From assembly GCA_009773395.1 (NCBI GenBank), contig WRPI01000004.1, forward strand, positions 248,001 to 312,000: a stretch of 64,000 nucleotides of DNA, written 5' to 3'. A program made the translations under genes and the position numbers. Source of the stretch: Hyphomonadaceae bacterium (GTDB taxonomy: Bacteria; Pseudomonadota; Alphaproteobacteria; Caulobacterales; Aquidulcibacteraceae). Below the pieces are notes generated by a model that worked only from the letters and a program-made list of their open reading frames with translations, was not told the origin of the DNA and did no database searches. Positions 8,494 to 16,235 of this stretch are shown here, one piece after another. How positions within the stretch are numbered: the stretch's first letter is position 1; each line of letters opens with the position of its first letter.

Positions 8494-9135
8494 TTACCAC
8501 TTTAACTTCGCGCCCATTAAATAACCAAATATGCCAAAGCCAATAATTGGCAGCCAATATACAAATATAAAATAGAAAATATTGTCCATATTGCAGTGAA
8601 ACGCATAAGCACTTGCCGCGAGCAAACCCGAAAGCAGTCCTGCCGCTGCGCCTAATTCGCGCGGATTTTGTGATGCTGACTTGTTAAGCCACAAAAGCCA
8701 AATAGTGCCAAAAACCAAAATCCCGCCGCCAATAATTACTGGAATGCAAATTCCCGCGCCGCCAAAATTAACGTGTGTTACTTCGTAAAATAATGACGAT
8801 TGCCCAGCCAAATCTAGCAAGCGCCACCCTATAACTCCCAATAAAATAGCCAATATCGCAATAATGAAAATCCTTGGCGGCGCAGTATGTGGCCGACTTA
8901 GTGCGATGGTCGCGATGGCTGCCGCCAAAGCCGCAAGCATCAGACCGCCATTTTTCCAAATAATCGTGCCGCTCGACATTGCGAGCCCAAAATCTTCGCG
9001 TAGGCCATAATAGAGAATCACAAAAGCAGAAATTGCGGCAAAACCAAGCGCCGCCAAAGCCCAAGCAAACCAATTTTGCATTGGTTTAATGGGCCTTAAA
9101 TCGCCGACTAATTCGTCTATCAGTGGGTCAATCAT
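8494..9135 (-). CDS. nrsF: NrsF-family (DUF1109) anti-sigma factor, six-pass membrane protein
   Basis: This 213-residue inner-membrane protein has six hydrophobic segments and a short N-terminal cytoplasmic part (IDPLIDELVGDLRPIKP) typical of DUF1109. In Caulobacter crescentus the homologue NrsF holds SigF inactive at the membrane until a stress signal acts. The ATG overlaps the sigma gene stop by ATGA (9132-9135), so the two are translationally coupled, as expected for a sigma/anti-sigma pair. There are Cys residues in the periplasmic/TM parts (GAGICIPV and AFHCNMDN); in the Caulobacter protein two Cys are reported to be needed for signal sensing. Confidence 0.88.
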   Translation of the reverse strand: MIDPLIDELVGDLRPIKPMQNWFAWALAALGFAAISAFVILYYGLREDFGLAMSSGTIIWKNGGLMLAALAAAIATIALSRPHTAPPRIFIIAILAILLGVIGWRLLDLAGQSSLFYEVTHVNFGGAGICIPVIIGGGILVFGTIWLLWLNKSASQNPRELGAAAGLLSGLLAASAYAFHCNMDNIFYFIFVYWLPIIGFGIFGYLMGAKLKW

Positions 9136-9665
9136 AATGCGCCCTCCAATGCTATTGCTTGAAGTTTCTTCAGACCACGATGAACCGTGACTTTAATATA
9201 TGATTGGCTGAGGCCAGTTTTTTGTGCGGCTTCTTCAATTGTCATTTCTTGAAGTTTGACCAATGAAATAATGTCGGCTTGGTTTTTGGGTATTTGGCTC
9301 AGCAGTTTTTGCACGTCATATTTTGCGCAATTTGCTTGAACAGCATTATCATCTGCCTGTTCTTCGTCTAATTCCACCATGACATATTTTACATTGGCCC
9401 GAATTTTATCAATCCATTTATGGCGCGCTACCGCATTCACCCAAGCTCCAAAACTACGGCTGGGGTCATAAGTTGCGCGTTTCGCATGAACTGCCAATAA
9501 GGTTTCCTGCACTAAATCTTCCACACCTTCTTGATACACCCGTTTGGCGAAGAACGCTCCAAGCCAAATTCGTAAATCACACAATAAGAGCCGATAGGAG
9601 GCTTGGTTTCCCGCCAAGGATTCATTAATCCAATCGTCCCATTTATCTTGCCTAATTTGGGTCAT
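9132..9665 (-). CDS. sigF: ECF sigma factor, SigF-like
   Basis: This 177-residue group IV sigma factor has region 2 at about residues 25-95 (GVEDLVQETLLAVHAKR with the DLVQET core, then FGAWVNAVARHKWIDKIR) and region 4 at about 115-170 (SLVKLQEMTIEEAAQKTG followed by SQSYIKVTVHRGLKKL). It overlaps nrsF by 4 bases and is divergent from the bufferin-like operon, as in the Caulobacter SigF locus. Its own upstream sequence has a GTAACC-N16-CGTATA element ending about 9 bases before the ATG. The mRNA would then be almost leaderless, and no Shine-Dalgarno sequence is seen. Confidence 0.88.
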   Translation of the reverse strand: MTQIRQDKWDDWINESLAGNQASYRLLLCDLRIWLGAFFAKRVYQEGVEDLVQETLLAVHAKRATYDPSRSFGAWVNAVARHKWIDKIRANVKYVMVELDEEQADDNAVQANCAKYDVQKLLSQIPKNQADIISLVKLQEMTIEEAAQKTGLSQSYIKVTVHRGLKKLQAIALEGAL

Positions 9666-9674
9666 TCTTGTCCA

Positions 9675-9702
9675 TATACGTTTAGTGAAGTAAATTGGTT
9701 AC
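9675..9702 (-). promoter_or_regulatory. SigF-like promoter upstream of the ECF sigma gene
   Basis: Reading the minus strand, GTAACC (9702-9697) is followed after 16 bases by CGTATA (9680-9675). The Caulobacter SigF consensus is GTAACC-N16-CGAA, so the -35 half is exact, the spacing is exact and the -10 is close. The -10 ends 9 bases before the ATG at 9665, which predicts a leaderless or near-leaderless transcript. Autoregulation is inferred. Confidence 0.65.
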
Positions 9703-9770
9703 AATTTTATTGGGGTTTGTTCAGTGCGAAAATCATTATTGGCTTATTGAAAAATAATTGCAATGGCTGT

Positions 9771-9798
9771 GTAACTTTTTTTCGGCGGCTGGCGTAAT
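9771..9798 (+). promoter_or_regulatory. SigF-like promoter upstream of the bufferin-like operon
   Basis: GTAACT (9771-9776), a 16-base spacer and CGTAAT (9793-9798) form a second copy of the element seen in front of the sigma gene. The shared form is GTAAC(C/T)-N16-CGTA. The -10 lies about 60 bases before the precursor ATG at 9856. The match to the known SigF consensus and the divergent placement support control of the operon by the adjacent sigma factor. Confidence 0.65.
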
Positions 9799-9855
9799 CT
9801 CAAATGTTAGGTCAAAACGATCTGGCAATTTTGCATATATTTGGGAGATAATAAC

Positions 9856-10134
9856 ATGAACAAAACTACTATATTCGCTGGCGCTGCGGCACTAGCATTT
9901 ATTGTTGGCGCAAGCATTGTGGCAACTGGCGCAACTGCTAGCCCAATGAAAGCCAAAGCTTCTGCCGGTGAAAAATGCTCAGGCATCGTAAAAGCGGGTC
10001 ACAATGATTGCGCTGCAAATGGCCATAGCTGCCAAGGCCAAGCTCGCACAGATCGCGCTGCAGGCGAGTGGATTCACACACCAAATGGCACATGTGCTAA
10101 GATTGCTGGCGGCGTAGTTCTGCCCGCAATGTAA
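9856..10134 (+). CDS. bufA: DUF2282-family bufferin-like precursor peptide (BufA)
   Basis: This 92-residue exported precursor has a Sec signal at about residues 1-29 (MNKTTIFAGAAALAFIVGAS then ATGATASP). The mature part has four Cys in the DUF2282 arrangement: GEKCSG, HNDCAAN, HSCQG and GTCAKI. DUF2282 peptides followed by DUF692 and DUF2063 genes are the bufferin system, in which Cys residues of the core are converted to copper-binding heterocycles. ATG at 9856 (GGGAG upstream) is preferred to the TTG at 9841. It is the first gene of a four-gene operon behind a SigF-like promoter. The modification of this particular peptide is inferred from neighbours. Confidence 0.88.
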   Translation: MNKTTIFAGAAALAFIVGASIVATGATASPMKAKASAGEKCSGIVKAGHNDCAANGHSCQGQARTDRAAGEWIHTPNGTCAKIAGGVVLPAM

Positions 10135-10161
10135 TTTGTGAATATATTTGGAAGCTCTGTG

Positions 10162-11013
10162 ATGAATAGCCCCCCCTTAAATTGCGGCATTGGCCTGCGT
10201 GCCCCGCATGTCACAGAGCTTCTAACTACTTTGCCACGCCTTGCTTTTGTTGAAGTGCATTCAGAAAATTATTTCGGCGGCGGTTTGGCGCGTAAACAAT
10301 TGCTTGAAGTTCGGCAGAATTATCAAGTTTCGCTTCATGGCGTAGGGCTTTCTTTGGGTCGTTTCGATGCATTGGACGAAAAGCACATAAATTCACTAAA
10401 AAAGCTGATTGATGACATTGACCCCCTTTATGTGTCTGATCACCTATCATTCAGCAATTTCGGCAATGCCCATGTGCCAGACTTATTGCCAGTGCCACTA
10501 ACCAATGAAGCGATGGCAGCAATGGTTCGCAATGTTTCGAAAGCTCAAGAAATTACCAAAAGGCGATTTTTAATCGAAAACCCTTCAAATTATGTTCGTT
10601 ACAAATTGGCGGATTATTCTGAACCGCAATTTTTGAATGAGCTTTGCCAGAAAACTGACTGTGGGATATTGCTTGATGTCAATAATATTGCGGTTTCGGC
10701 GCATAATTTAGGCAATAACCCGCGCGAATATATCGATGCGGTTGATGCGAAATTTGTTGGTGAAATTCACCTTGCTGGCTATCAAATCAACCAACTTGCC
10801 GATGGCAGCGATATTATTATTGACACCCATGGCAATAAGGTTTTTGACGATGTTTGGGCCTTATACGAATATACCATTGCCAAGCTCGGCAAAGTTCCAA
10901 CTTTGATTGAATGGGATTGCGATATTCCGACTTTGGATATTTTGATTGCCGAAGCCGCGCGTGCCGATGCAATTGCAAATGCCGCGACCAACGAGGCTTT
11001 GGCCTATGCTTGA
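10162..11013 (+). CDS. bufB: DUF692 family MbnB-like iron enzyme (BufB)
   Basis: This 283-residue TIM-barrel protein is of the DUF692/MNIO type. Conserved metal-ligand segments are visible in order: FVEVHSENYFGG, VSLHGVGLSLG, YVSDHLSF, LIENPSNYV, LDVNNI, GEIHLAGY and LIEWDCDIP. MbnB-type relatives are multinuclear iron oxygenases that turn Cys into oxazolone or thiooxazole groups with a partner protein. The substrate here is most likely the DUF2282 peptide encoded 27 bases upstream. ATG at 10162 (GGAAG upstream) is chosen; GTG at 10138, 3 bases after the bufA stop, is possible. The stop overlaps the next start by 8 bases. Confidence 0.9.
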   Translation: MNSPPLNCGIGLRAPHVTELLTTLPRLAFVEVHSENYFGGGLARKQLLEVRQNYQVSLHGVGLSLGRFDALDEKHINSLKKLIDDIDPLYVSDHLSFSNFGNAHVPDLLPVPLTNEAMAAMVRNVSKAQEITKRRFLIENPSNYVRYKLADYSEPQFLNELCQKTDCGILLDVNNIAVSAHNLGNNPREYIDAVDAKFVGEIHLAGYQINQLADGSDIIIDTHGNKVFDDVWALYEYTIAKLGKVPTLIEWDCDIPTLDILIAEAARADAIANAATNEALAYA

Positions 11014-11776
11014 AACCATCCAAAAAACTCTGATTGAAGATATTCACAATGTCTCGCGCAATCTTGCGCCCTATCTTGATGAAAGCATCGCAAATATTGG
11101 AGCGCGGATTGATATTTTTGCCAATAATCGCAAATTCGGACATTTGGACTTATTGGCATCAATTTATCCGACGACCAAGCAACTTCTGGGCGAAGATTTT
11201 TTTGACGCAATTGCAAAAGACTTTATTGCGGGGTCGGCGCAAGCAAGCGGCAACCGACATGAATATGGCAGCGATTTTGCAAGGTTTTTGGCCTCCCATT
11301 CAAGGCTTGAAAAAATGCAATATGTGGGTGAAGTAGCCGCAATCGAATGGATGCAATTTGGCGCTAGTTTGGCTGATGATGCCGCCGCAATTACAATTGG
11401 CGAAATCGCGGTAAAAATGGAAGCGGGTGAGGTTTTCGGCCTTGCACTGCATCCGAGCGCCGCAATAATCGAGTGCAAATATAATTCGCTCGAAATATGG
11501 CAAGCTCATCAGAAGCTGCCTTTTGAAGGCATTGAATTGCAGGCAAGCAAATCCAATTTGCTTTGTTGGCGCGACCAAGATGGCGAAGTTCTTTTTTCAA
11601 AAATTTCAGACGATTTCTCGAATTTGTTGCTGATTTCGCAATTGAAAACTGACTTTGGGGTAGCATTGTCAGAAGCAATTCTTAGCCAAGAAAGTTCGTC
11701 AGAAACTACAATTTTTCAAACCGAATTTGCCCAACTAACCGATGCTGGCATCTTTACAATCTCTAAGGAAAACTAA
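11006..11776 (+). CDS. bufC: DUF2063 family MbnC-like partner protein (BufC)
   Basis: This 256-residue protein starts MLETIQKTLIEDIHNVSRN, inside the last codons of bufB (8-base overlap). The N-terminal half matches DUF2063: a helical DNA-binding-like fold with RIDIFANNRKFGHLDLLASIYP and LLGEDFF, the region that docks on the DUF692 enzyme. The C-terminal half carries the weaker second domain (EVFGLALHPSAAIIE, WQAHQ). It is probably the substrate-recruiting partner of BufB. The frame stays open upstream to 10946, but that part overlaps bufB and looks like a shadow translation. Confidence 0.85.
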   Translation: MLETIQKTLIEDIHNVSRNLAPYLDESIANIGARIDIFANNRKFGHLDLLASIYPTTKQLLGEDFFDAIAKDFIAGSAQASGNRHEYGSDFARFLASHSRLEKMQYVGEVAAIEWMQFGASLADDAAAITIGEIAVKMEAGEVFGLALHPSAAIIECKYNSLEIWQAHQKLPFEGIELQASKSNLLCWRDQDGEVLFSKISDDFSNLLLISQLKTDFGVALSEAILSQESSSETTIFQTEFAQLTDAGIFTISKEN

Positions 11777-11777
11777 A

Positions 11778-12230
11778 ATGAACAAATTAATTGCCCCAAT
11801 GAATTGGCTTATGGCGCGTGCGCCAATGTTACAATCACTTATCCTCCTGGCCATCAGGCTTTGGCTAGCCAACGTGTTTTTGCGCTCTGGTCTTTTGAAG
11901 TTGGGAAGTTGGGAAAGCACGGTTTCCCTGTTCGCAACCGAATATCAATTGCCATTTTTGTCGCCAGAATTAGCGGCTGTTTTGGGAACAATTGTTGAAA
12001 TTGGCGCAGGCGGCTTAATATTGTTTGGCGCGCTTACACCTTTGGCGGCGCTCGGGCTTTTAGTGCTTACATTGACAATTGAATTATTGGTGTATCCCGG
12101 CACCAATGATCATTATCATTGGATGTTATTGCTTGGCACTTTGATCGCTTTTGGTGGAGGGAAGTTGAGCTTTGATGGATTGTTTTTCAGCCGTCTTTTG
12201 AAGCCGAGTCAAACAACTCAAAATGAATAA
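11778..12230 (+). CDS. DoxX-family membrane protein, last gene of the bufferin-like operon
   Basis: This 150-residue inner-membrane protein has four hydrophobic segments and the DoxX signature RLWLANVFLRSGLLKLGSWE near the N-terminus, followed by LPFLSPELAAVLGTIVEIG. AAGGA precedes the ATG at 11778, one base after the bufC stop. DoxX genes are frequent last members of DUF2282-DUF692-DUF2063 operons. A role in membrane redox or copper handling is suggested by context only. Its last 44 bases overlap the convergent monooxygenase-fold gene. Confidence 0.88.
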   Translation: MNKLIAPMNWLMARAPMLQSLILLAIRLWLANVFLRSGLLKLGSWESTVSLFATEYQLPFLSPELAAVLGTIVEIGAGGLILFGALTPLAALGLLVLTLTIELLVYPGTNDHYHWMLLLGTLIAFGGGKLSFDGLFFSRLLKPSQTTQNE

Positions 12231-12495
12231 CTTCGGGAAAAGGCTCATAAAAATGGTGCAATAATTTGCGCCATTCTTGATATTGCGGCGAGCCACGAAA
12301 ACCGATTGTGTGGTCTTCCAATTTCTCCCATTTCACCAAAAGCAAATATTGGTTTGGCGCTTCAATGCAGCGCAATAATTGGTGCGAAATATAGCCGTTC
12401 ATGCTGGCGATAATCTGTTGCGCTTTTTCAAAACATGCTTCGAATTCGGCGTTTTGGTCAGGCTTAATATTCAAGATTGCATGCTCTAAAATCAT
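12187..12495 (-). CDS. Antibiotic biosynthesis monooxygenase (ABM)-fold protein
   Basis: This 102-residue protein has the dimeric alpha/beta-barrel ABM fold. ILEHAILNIKPDQNAEFEAC begins the first strand and helix, and YLLLVKWEKLEDHTIGFRGS, then YQEWRKLLHHFYEPFPEV, are typical of ABM/YgiN-like proteins. ATG at 12495 overlaps the stop of the upstream thioesterase by ATGA, which decides the start against an upstream in-frame candidate at 12531. The substrate is unknown. It is the third gene of gshB-thioesterase-ABM and overlaps the convergent doxX by 44 bases. Confidence 0.82.
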   Translation of the reverse strand: MILEHAILNIKPDQNAEFEACFEKAQQIIASMNGYISHQLLRCIEAPNQYLLLVKWEKLEDHTIGFRGSPQYQEWRKLLHHFYEPFPEVIHFELFDSASKDG

Positions 12496-12902
12496 GAGGT
12501 TTTCACAATCGTGCCTTGGGCGATTGCGCATAATTTTTCCACGCCGCCATTAACCACGTAAATTTCGCAAGTCGCGACAGCTTGGCTTGAACCTGAATAG
12601 GCGGTTTTAGCCCGCGCATGAAGCATTTCGCCAATTGCGGGCCGCACATAATTGATTTTCATTTCCGAGGTAACGCAATTTGATAAAAGCGCAAGTGCAC
12701 CAGAAAATGTGAGGCTATTATCGGCTAAATATGCCAAAACCCCGCCATGGACAAAGCCATGCTGTTGCTTCAGCTCATCGCGAATCGGTAGTGAGAGCTC
12801 AACTTCGCTGCCATCCATTTTTGTGACTTTGGTGCCGAGCAATATGCTAAAAGGTTGGGTCTCTAAAGTGTGTTGGGCGCGGGCGATTAGGTCTTGGTTC
12901 AT
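12492..12902 (-). CDS. PaaI-family hotdog thioesterase
   Basis: This 136-residue single-hotdog protein has QQHGFVHGGVLAYLADNSLT, which holds the HGG-containing catalytic/CoA-binding segment of the PaaI family, with the acidic residue in LADN. It probably hydrolyses acyl-CoA thioesters in the cytosol; the acyl group cannot be told. ATG at 12902 overlaps the gshB stop by ATGA and its own stop overlaps the ABM start by ATGA, so three genes are chained for coupled translation. The N-terminal residues of the longer reading are rejected for that reason. Confidence 0.87.
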   Translation of the reverse strand: MNQDLIARAQHTLETQPFSILLGTKVTKMDGSEVELSLPIRDELKQQHGFVHGGVLAYLADNSLTFSGALALLSNCVTSEMKINYVRPAIGEMLHARAKTAYSGSSQAVATCEIYVVNGGVEKLCAIAQGTIVKTS

Positions 12903-13864
12903 TCGCCATCTCTTTTGTGAAATTTGGCTTCGACAGCATCCCAAAAAGGCACCATTAAATCAATGCCAGTGAAACCCCAAAAGGCGCGTATGCCAGTTGG
13001 CGAAGTCACGTTTATTTCGGTTAGACGGCCAGCAATCACGTCAATCCCGACAAAAAGCAAATTGCGTTCCCGCAAAGTTGGGCCAATGGCGGCACAAATT
13101 TCCAAGTCTCGTTCCGATAATTCGCAGGCCTCCGCCGAGCCACCTGCCGCCAAATTGGATCTTATATCATCGCCCTTGGGAATGCGATTTATGCCGCCCA
13201 TTGGTTTGCCATCAATCAAGAATATTCTTTTATCGCCTTGGAATACTTCTTTGACGAACGCTTGCACCATCAATGGCTCATTTGAGGTTGCGAAAAATAG
13301 ATCAATCAAAGAACCCAAATTGCCATCATCGGGCTTTATGCGGAAAACTGCGGCACCCGCATTGCCAAATAAAGGCTTCACCACAATATCTTCATGTTTA
13401 GCTTTAAACGCCATTATTGCATCACGATTCCGCGTGACTAAAGTTGGCGGCATTAATTCGGGAAACATCAATGGAATAATTTTTTCGGGGGAATTGCGCA
13501 CCCAGAAAGGATCATTCACCACAAGAGTTCTATCGGTTACAAATTCCAACATATGCGCTGCGCTGATGTAAGACATATCAAATGGCGGATCTTGGCGCAT
13601 GTGAATAATGTCAATGTCATTTGATAAATTTATGGTTTCCACTGCGCCCATATCATAATGATTGCCAATTTCGCGCTTCACTTTTATTGGCCGTGCCTTT
13701 GCAGTAATTTCACCTTCTTCCCAGGCGACATGCTGCGGCTGAAATATCCACAATTCATGGCCACGGGCTTGCGCCTGTTCCATCATTGCAAACGAAGTAT
13801 CGGCAGCAATATTAATGCCTTCAATTGGGTCCATTTGAAAAGCAACACGAAGATTTTGGGTCAT
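12899..13864 (-). CDS. gshB: Glutathione synthase
   Basis: This 321-residue enzyme ligates glycine to gamma-glutamylcysteine using ATP. The GshB features are the N-terminal MDPIEGINIAADTSFAMM, RQDPPFDMSYI, NDPFWVRNSPEK, the ATP-grasp segment VVKPLFGNAGAAVFRI, KRIFLIDGKPMGGINRIPK and the C-terminal EINVTSPTGIRAF. The length is normal. It heads a coupled operon with a thioesterase and an ABM-fold protein. In many alphaproteobacteria gshB lies next to rsmI-yraN; in this window those genes are 25 kb away without it. A GST (17767) and a gamma-glutamyltransferase (18466) nearby also act on glutathione. Confidence 0.96.
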   Translation of the reverse strand: MTQNLRVAFQMDPIEGINIAADTSFAMMEQAQARGHELWIFQPQHVAWEEGEITAKARPIKVKREIGNHYDMGAVETINLSNDIDIIHMRQDPPFDMSYISAAHMLEFVTDRTLVVNDPFWVRNSPEKIIPLMFPELMPPTLVTRNRDAIMAFKAKHEDIVVKPLFGNAGAAVFRIKPDDGNLGSLIDLFFATSNEPLMVQAFVKEVFQGDKRIFLIDGKPMGGINRIPKGDDIRSNLAAGGSAEACELSERDLEICAAIGPTLRERNLLFVGIDVIAGRLTEINVTSPTGIRAFWGFTGIDLMVPFWDAVEAKFHKRDGE

Positions 13865-13894
13865 ATATTTTTCACTTTTGAATTCATTATGTCT

Positions 13895-14677
13895 TCATAA
13901 TCCAATTGCATGCAAGAGTGCACTATTTTTCTTTAGTGTTTGGCGATGCATTTTATAGTCTGGCATTAAGCGCTCCACCTCGCTCCAAAAAGCAGGTGAA
14001 TGGTTCATTTCTTGAAGGTGCGCCAATTCATGGGCGATAACATATTTGAATATGTCTGGCTCAGCCAAAACCAAGCGCCAACAAAGTGATATTGTGCCCG
14101 AGCTTGAACAAGACCCCCAGCGCGATTTTGTGTCGGTGATTTTTACGCGTTGCGGAACGAGCTTCATCACGCCCGAAAACCCGTTTAAATGCAGGTTGGC
14201 AGTTTCCAATGCCAGCTTTTTCAAGGCTGTTTTGGTTTTTTCTGTGAAGTTTATTTCACTCGAAGGCACATGCAAAACTTGGAATTCGCCCCTCTCTAAC
14301 AGCGCTTTTGTGCGCGGTTTGGCCAATTTCAAAATTGTTGGCACACCAAATATTGGAATATGCCCATCAATTTCAAAACCAACGGCAACAGGTTTTTTGT
14401 GCAATTGGTTTTCAATCCAAACTTTGGAACTATGGGCAAAATCCAAGGCAGTCTTGTCAGAGCAATTTTTGGGCACTGTCATGGATAATGCCTGCCCGTC
14501 ACGCGTAAAACGCAGGCGAATTTGCCTCGCCACTTTCATGCGTTTTATTGTCAGGCGAAATTCACGCCCATCGTCCAGCAAAAGATAATAGGATTGCGCC
14601 GCAATTTTGGGTGAAGCAATATTGCGGGGCTTAGAAAATATGTTGTTAAAGAATGACACACTGTTCTTTTGCACCAT
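13895..14677 (-). CDS. YgjP-like (DUF45/M48-type) zinc metallopeptidase
   Basis: This 260-residue protein has the HExxH zinc motif in VIAHELAHLQEMNHSPAFW, where two His and Glu are followed by a downstream His in NHSPAFW, as in the YgjP/WLM-related family. The preceding KITDTKSRWGSCSSSGTISL with CWRLVLA is the other family hallmark. No signal peptide is seen, so it acts in the cytosol. ATG at 14677 is taken; a TTG at 14695 is possible and neither has a strong ribosome site. It is divergent from the aminotransferase. Confidence 0.87.
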   Translation of the reverse strand: MVQKNSVSFFNNIFSKPRNIASPKIAAQSYYLLLDDGREFRLTIKRMKVARQIRLRFTRDGQALSMTVPKNCSDKTALDFAHSSKVWIENQLHKKPVAVGFEIDGHIPIFGVPTILKLAKPRTKALLERGEFQVLHVPSSEINFTEKTKTALKKLALETANLHLNGFSGVMKLVPQRVKITDTKSRWGSCSSSGTISLCWRLVLAEPDIFKYVIAHELAHLQEMNHSPAFWSEVERLMPDYKMHRQTLKKNSALLHAIGL

Positions 14678-14738
14678 TGATAAAACAATGGTCAAGGGAA
14701 TATTTTTGAACTTTAGGATTGACCCGCCAAAAATTTTC

Positions 14739-14759
14739 TATAATTTGTTATAACAAATT
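14739..14759 (+). promoter_or_regulatory. Perfect 18-base palindrome overlapping a TATAAT box
   Basis: AATTTGTTATAACAAATT at 14742-14759 is a perfect palindrome and overlaps TATAAT at 14739-14744. It ends 19 bases before the aminotransferase ATG. A TTGACC lies at 14719-14724, but the 14-base spacing is short for a standard sigma-70 promoter. The palindrome position suits an operator for a dimeric repressor of the aminotransferase. No regulator gene is adjacent. Confidence 0.42.
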
Positions 14760-14778
14760 TCTCTGCAAAGGTAAAATA

Positions 14779-16164
14779 ATGACCGCGCCAATAAAAAACT
14801 ACAATAAATCAGAATTACAACGCCTTGATTTGGCGCATCATTTGCCAGCGCAGGCAGACTATAAAGAGCTGCATGAACTTGGCGGTTCACGCATTGTCAC
14901 TCGCGCCGATGGTTGCAGTTTTTGGGATATTGACGGCAAGGAATATTTAGACGGCATGGCGGGGCTTTGGTGCGTTGGGGTTGGCTATGGCCGTAAGGAA
15001 CTCGCGGATGTTGCGTATGCGCAAATGCTTGAACTGCCATATTATAATACGTTTTTCAAAACCGCCAATGTGCCCGCCGTGCAATTGGCGGCAAAAATCG
15101 CAGGCATAAGCGGCGGCAAGTTGCAGCATGTTTTCTTTAACTCATCAGGCTCCGAAGCCGTGGATACTATGTATCGCATGGTGCGCTATTATTGGAAATT
15201 ATTGGGGCAACCATACCGCAAAACCTTTATTTCGCGGCAAAATGGCTATCATGGTTCAACGGTTTTGGGCGCAAGTCTTGGCGGCATGGGCGGCATGCAT
15301 AATATCGATCATCAGCCCGTTGAAGCCATTGAGCATATTATGCAGCCCTATAAATTTGGCCTTGGGTTCGATGAAACCGAAGAAGCATTTTGCAATCGCG
15401 CGGTGCAGGCATTGGAAGATAAAATCCTCGAAGTTGGGGCGCATAATGTTGCGGCTTTTGTTGGTGAACCAATTCAAGGCGCGGGCGGTGTTATTATCCC
15501 GCCGCATGGCTATTGGCCACGCATTGAAGCCATTTGCCGCAAATATGGCATTTTGCTGGTTTGTGATGAAGTTATTTGTGGTTATGGCCGCACCGGCGAA
15601 TGGTTTGGCCATCAAACTTATGAAGTGACGCCTGATATTATTACCACCGCAAAGCAATTATCTTCGGGCTATGCACCGATTTCGGCAACCATTGTTTCAA
15701 GCGATATTGCCGAAGTTTTGCGCGAAAAAGGCGGTGATTTTGTGCATGGCTACACCTACTCAGGCCACCCTGTTTCTTGCGCAGTTGCATTGAAAAACTT
15801 GGAAATAATCGAAAATGAAAATCTAATCGGCAAAATCCAAACTGAAACTGGCCCATATTTGGCAGATGCGCTTGCAAGTTTAAAGTCGCACCCCTTGGTC
15901 GGCGAAGTGCGCTCCAAAGGCCTTATTGCTGCGGTGGAAATCGTGTCAGAACCCGGCACCAACCAGCGCTTTGGCGGCAAAGAAGGCAAAGCGGGGCCCA
16001 TTGTGCGCGACACTTGCATTGCCAACGGCCTAATGGTGCGCGGCATCCGCGATTCAATCGTAATGTGCCCACCGATGATAATAGAGAAAAGCCAAATTGA
16101 TTTTATGGTGGATACAATCAGAAAATCTCTGGATGAGGCATGGCCGAAATTGCGGGGGATTTAA
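14779..16164 (+). CDS. Class III PLP-dependent omega-aminotransferase
   Basis: This 461-residue cytosolic enzyme of fold type I uses PLP. Landmarks are SSGSEAVDTMYRM (phosphate binding), NGYHGST, EPIQGAGGVIIPP, DEVICGYGRTGEWFG with the Asp that binds the pyridine N, and the Schiff-base Lys in TTAKQLSSGY. The overall pattern (LAHHLPAQADYKEL and GYTYSGHPVSCA) is that of putrescine/beta-alanine/pyruvate transaminases of the SpuC/omega-transaminase group. The amino donor cannot be decided. ATG at 14779 has AAAGG upstream; residues upstream of it in the open frame would be read through the palindrome region and are rejected. Confidence 0.93.
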   Translation: MTAPIKNYNKSELQRLDLAHHLPAQADYKELHELGGSRIVTRADGCSFWDIDGKEYLDGMAGLWCVGVGYGRKELADVAYAQMLELPYYNTFFKTANVPAVQLAAKIAGISGGKLQHVFFNSSGSEAVDTMYRMVRYYWKLLGQPYRKTFISRQNGYHGSTVLGASLGGMGGMHNIDHQPVEAIEHIMQPYKFGLGFDETEEAFCNRAVQALEDKILEVGAHNVAAFVGEPIQGAGGVIIPPHGYWPRIEAICRKYGILLVCDEVICGYGRTGEWFGHQTYEVTPDIITTAKQLSSGYAPISATIVSSDIAEVLREKGGDFVHGYTYSGHPVSCAVALKNLEIIENENLIGKIQTETGPYLADALASLKSHPLVGEVRSKGLIAAVEIVSEPGTNQRFGGKEGKAGPIVRDTCIANGLMVRGIRDSIVMCPPMIIEKSQIDFMVDTIRKSLDEAWPKLRGI

Positions 16165-16202
16165 GCTGCCAAATTGTCGAGGCTATTGACAACTTCCCAT
16201 CA

Positions 16203-16220
16203 ATATTGTATACACAATAT
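16203..16220 (+). promoter_or_regulatory. Inverted repeat upstream of the toxin-antitoxin operon
   Basis: ATATTGT (16203-16209) and ACAATAT (16214-16220) form a perfect inverted repeat around ATAC, 15 bases before the antitoxin ATG. RHH antitoxins of GNAT-toxin modules bind such palindromes to autoregulate; this site is the likely operator. The repeat is seen; binding is inferred. Confidence 0.6.
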
Positions 16221-16235
16221 CAACACAGGCGTATT

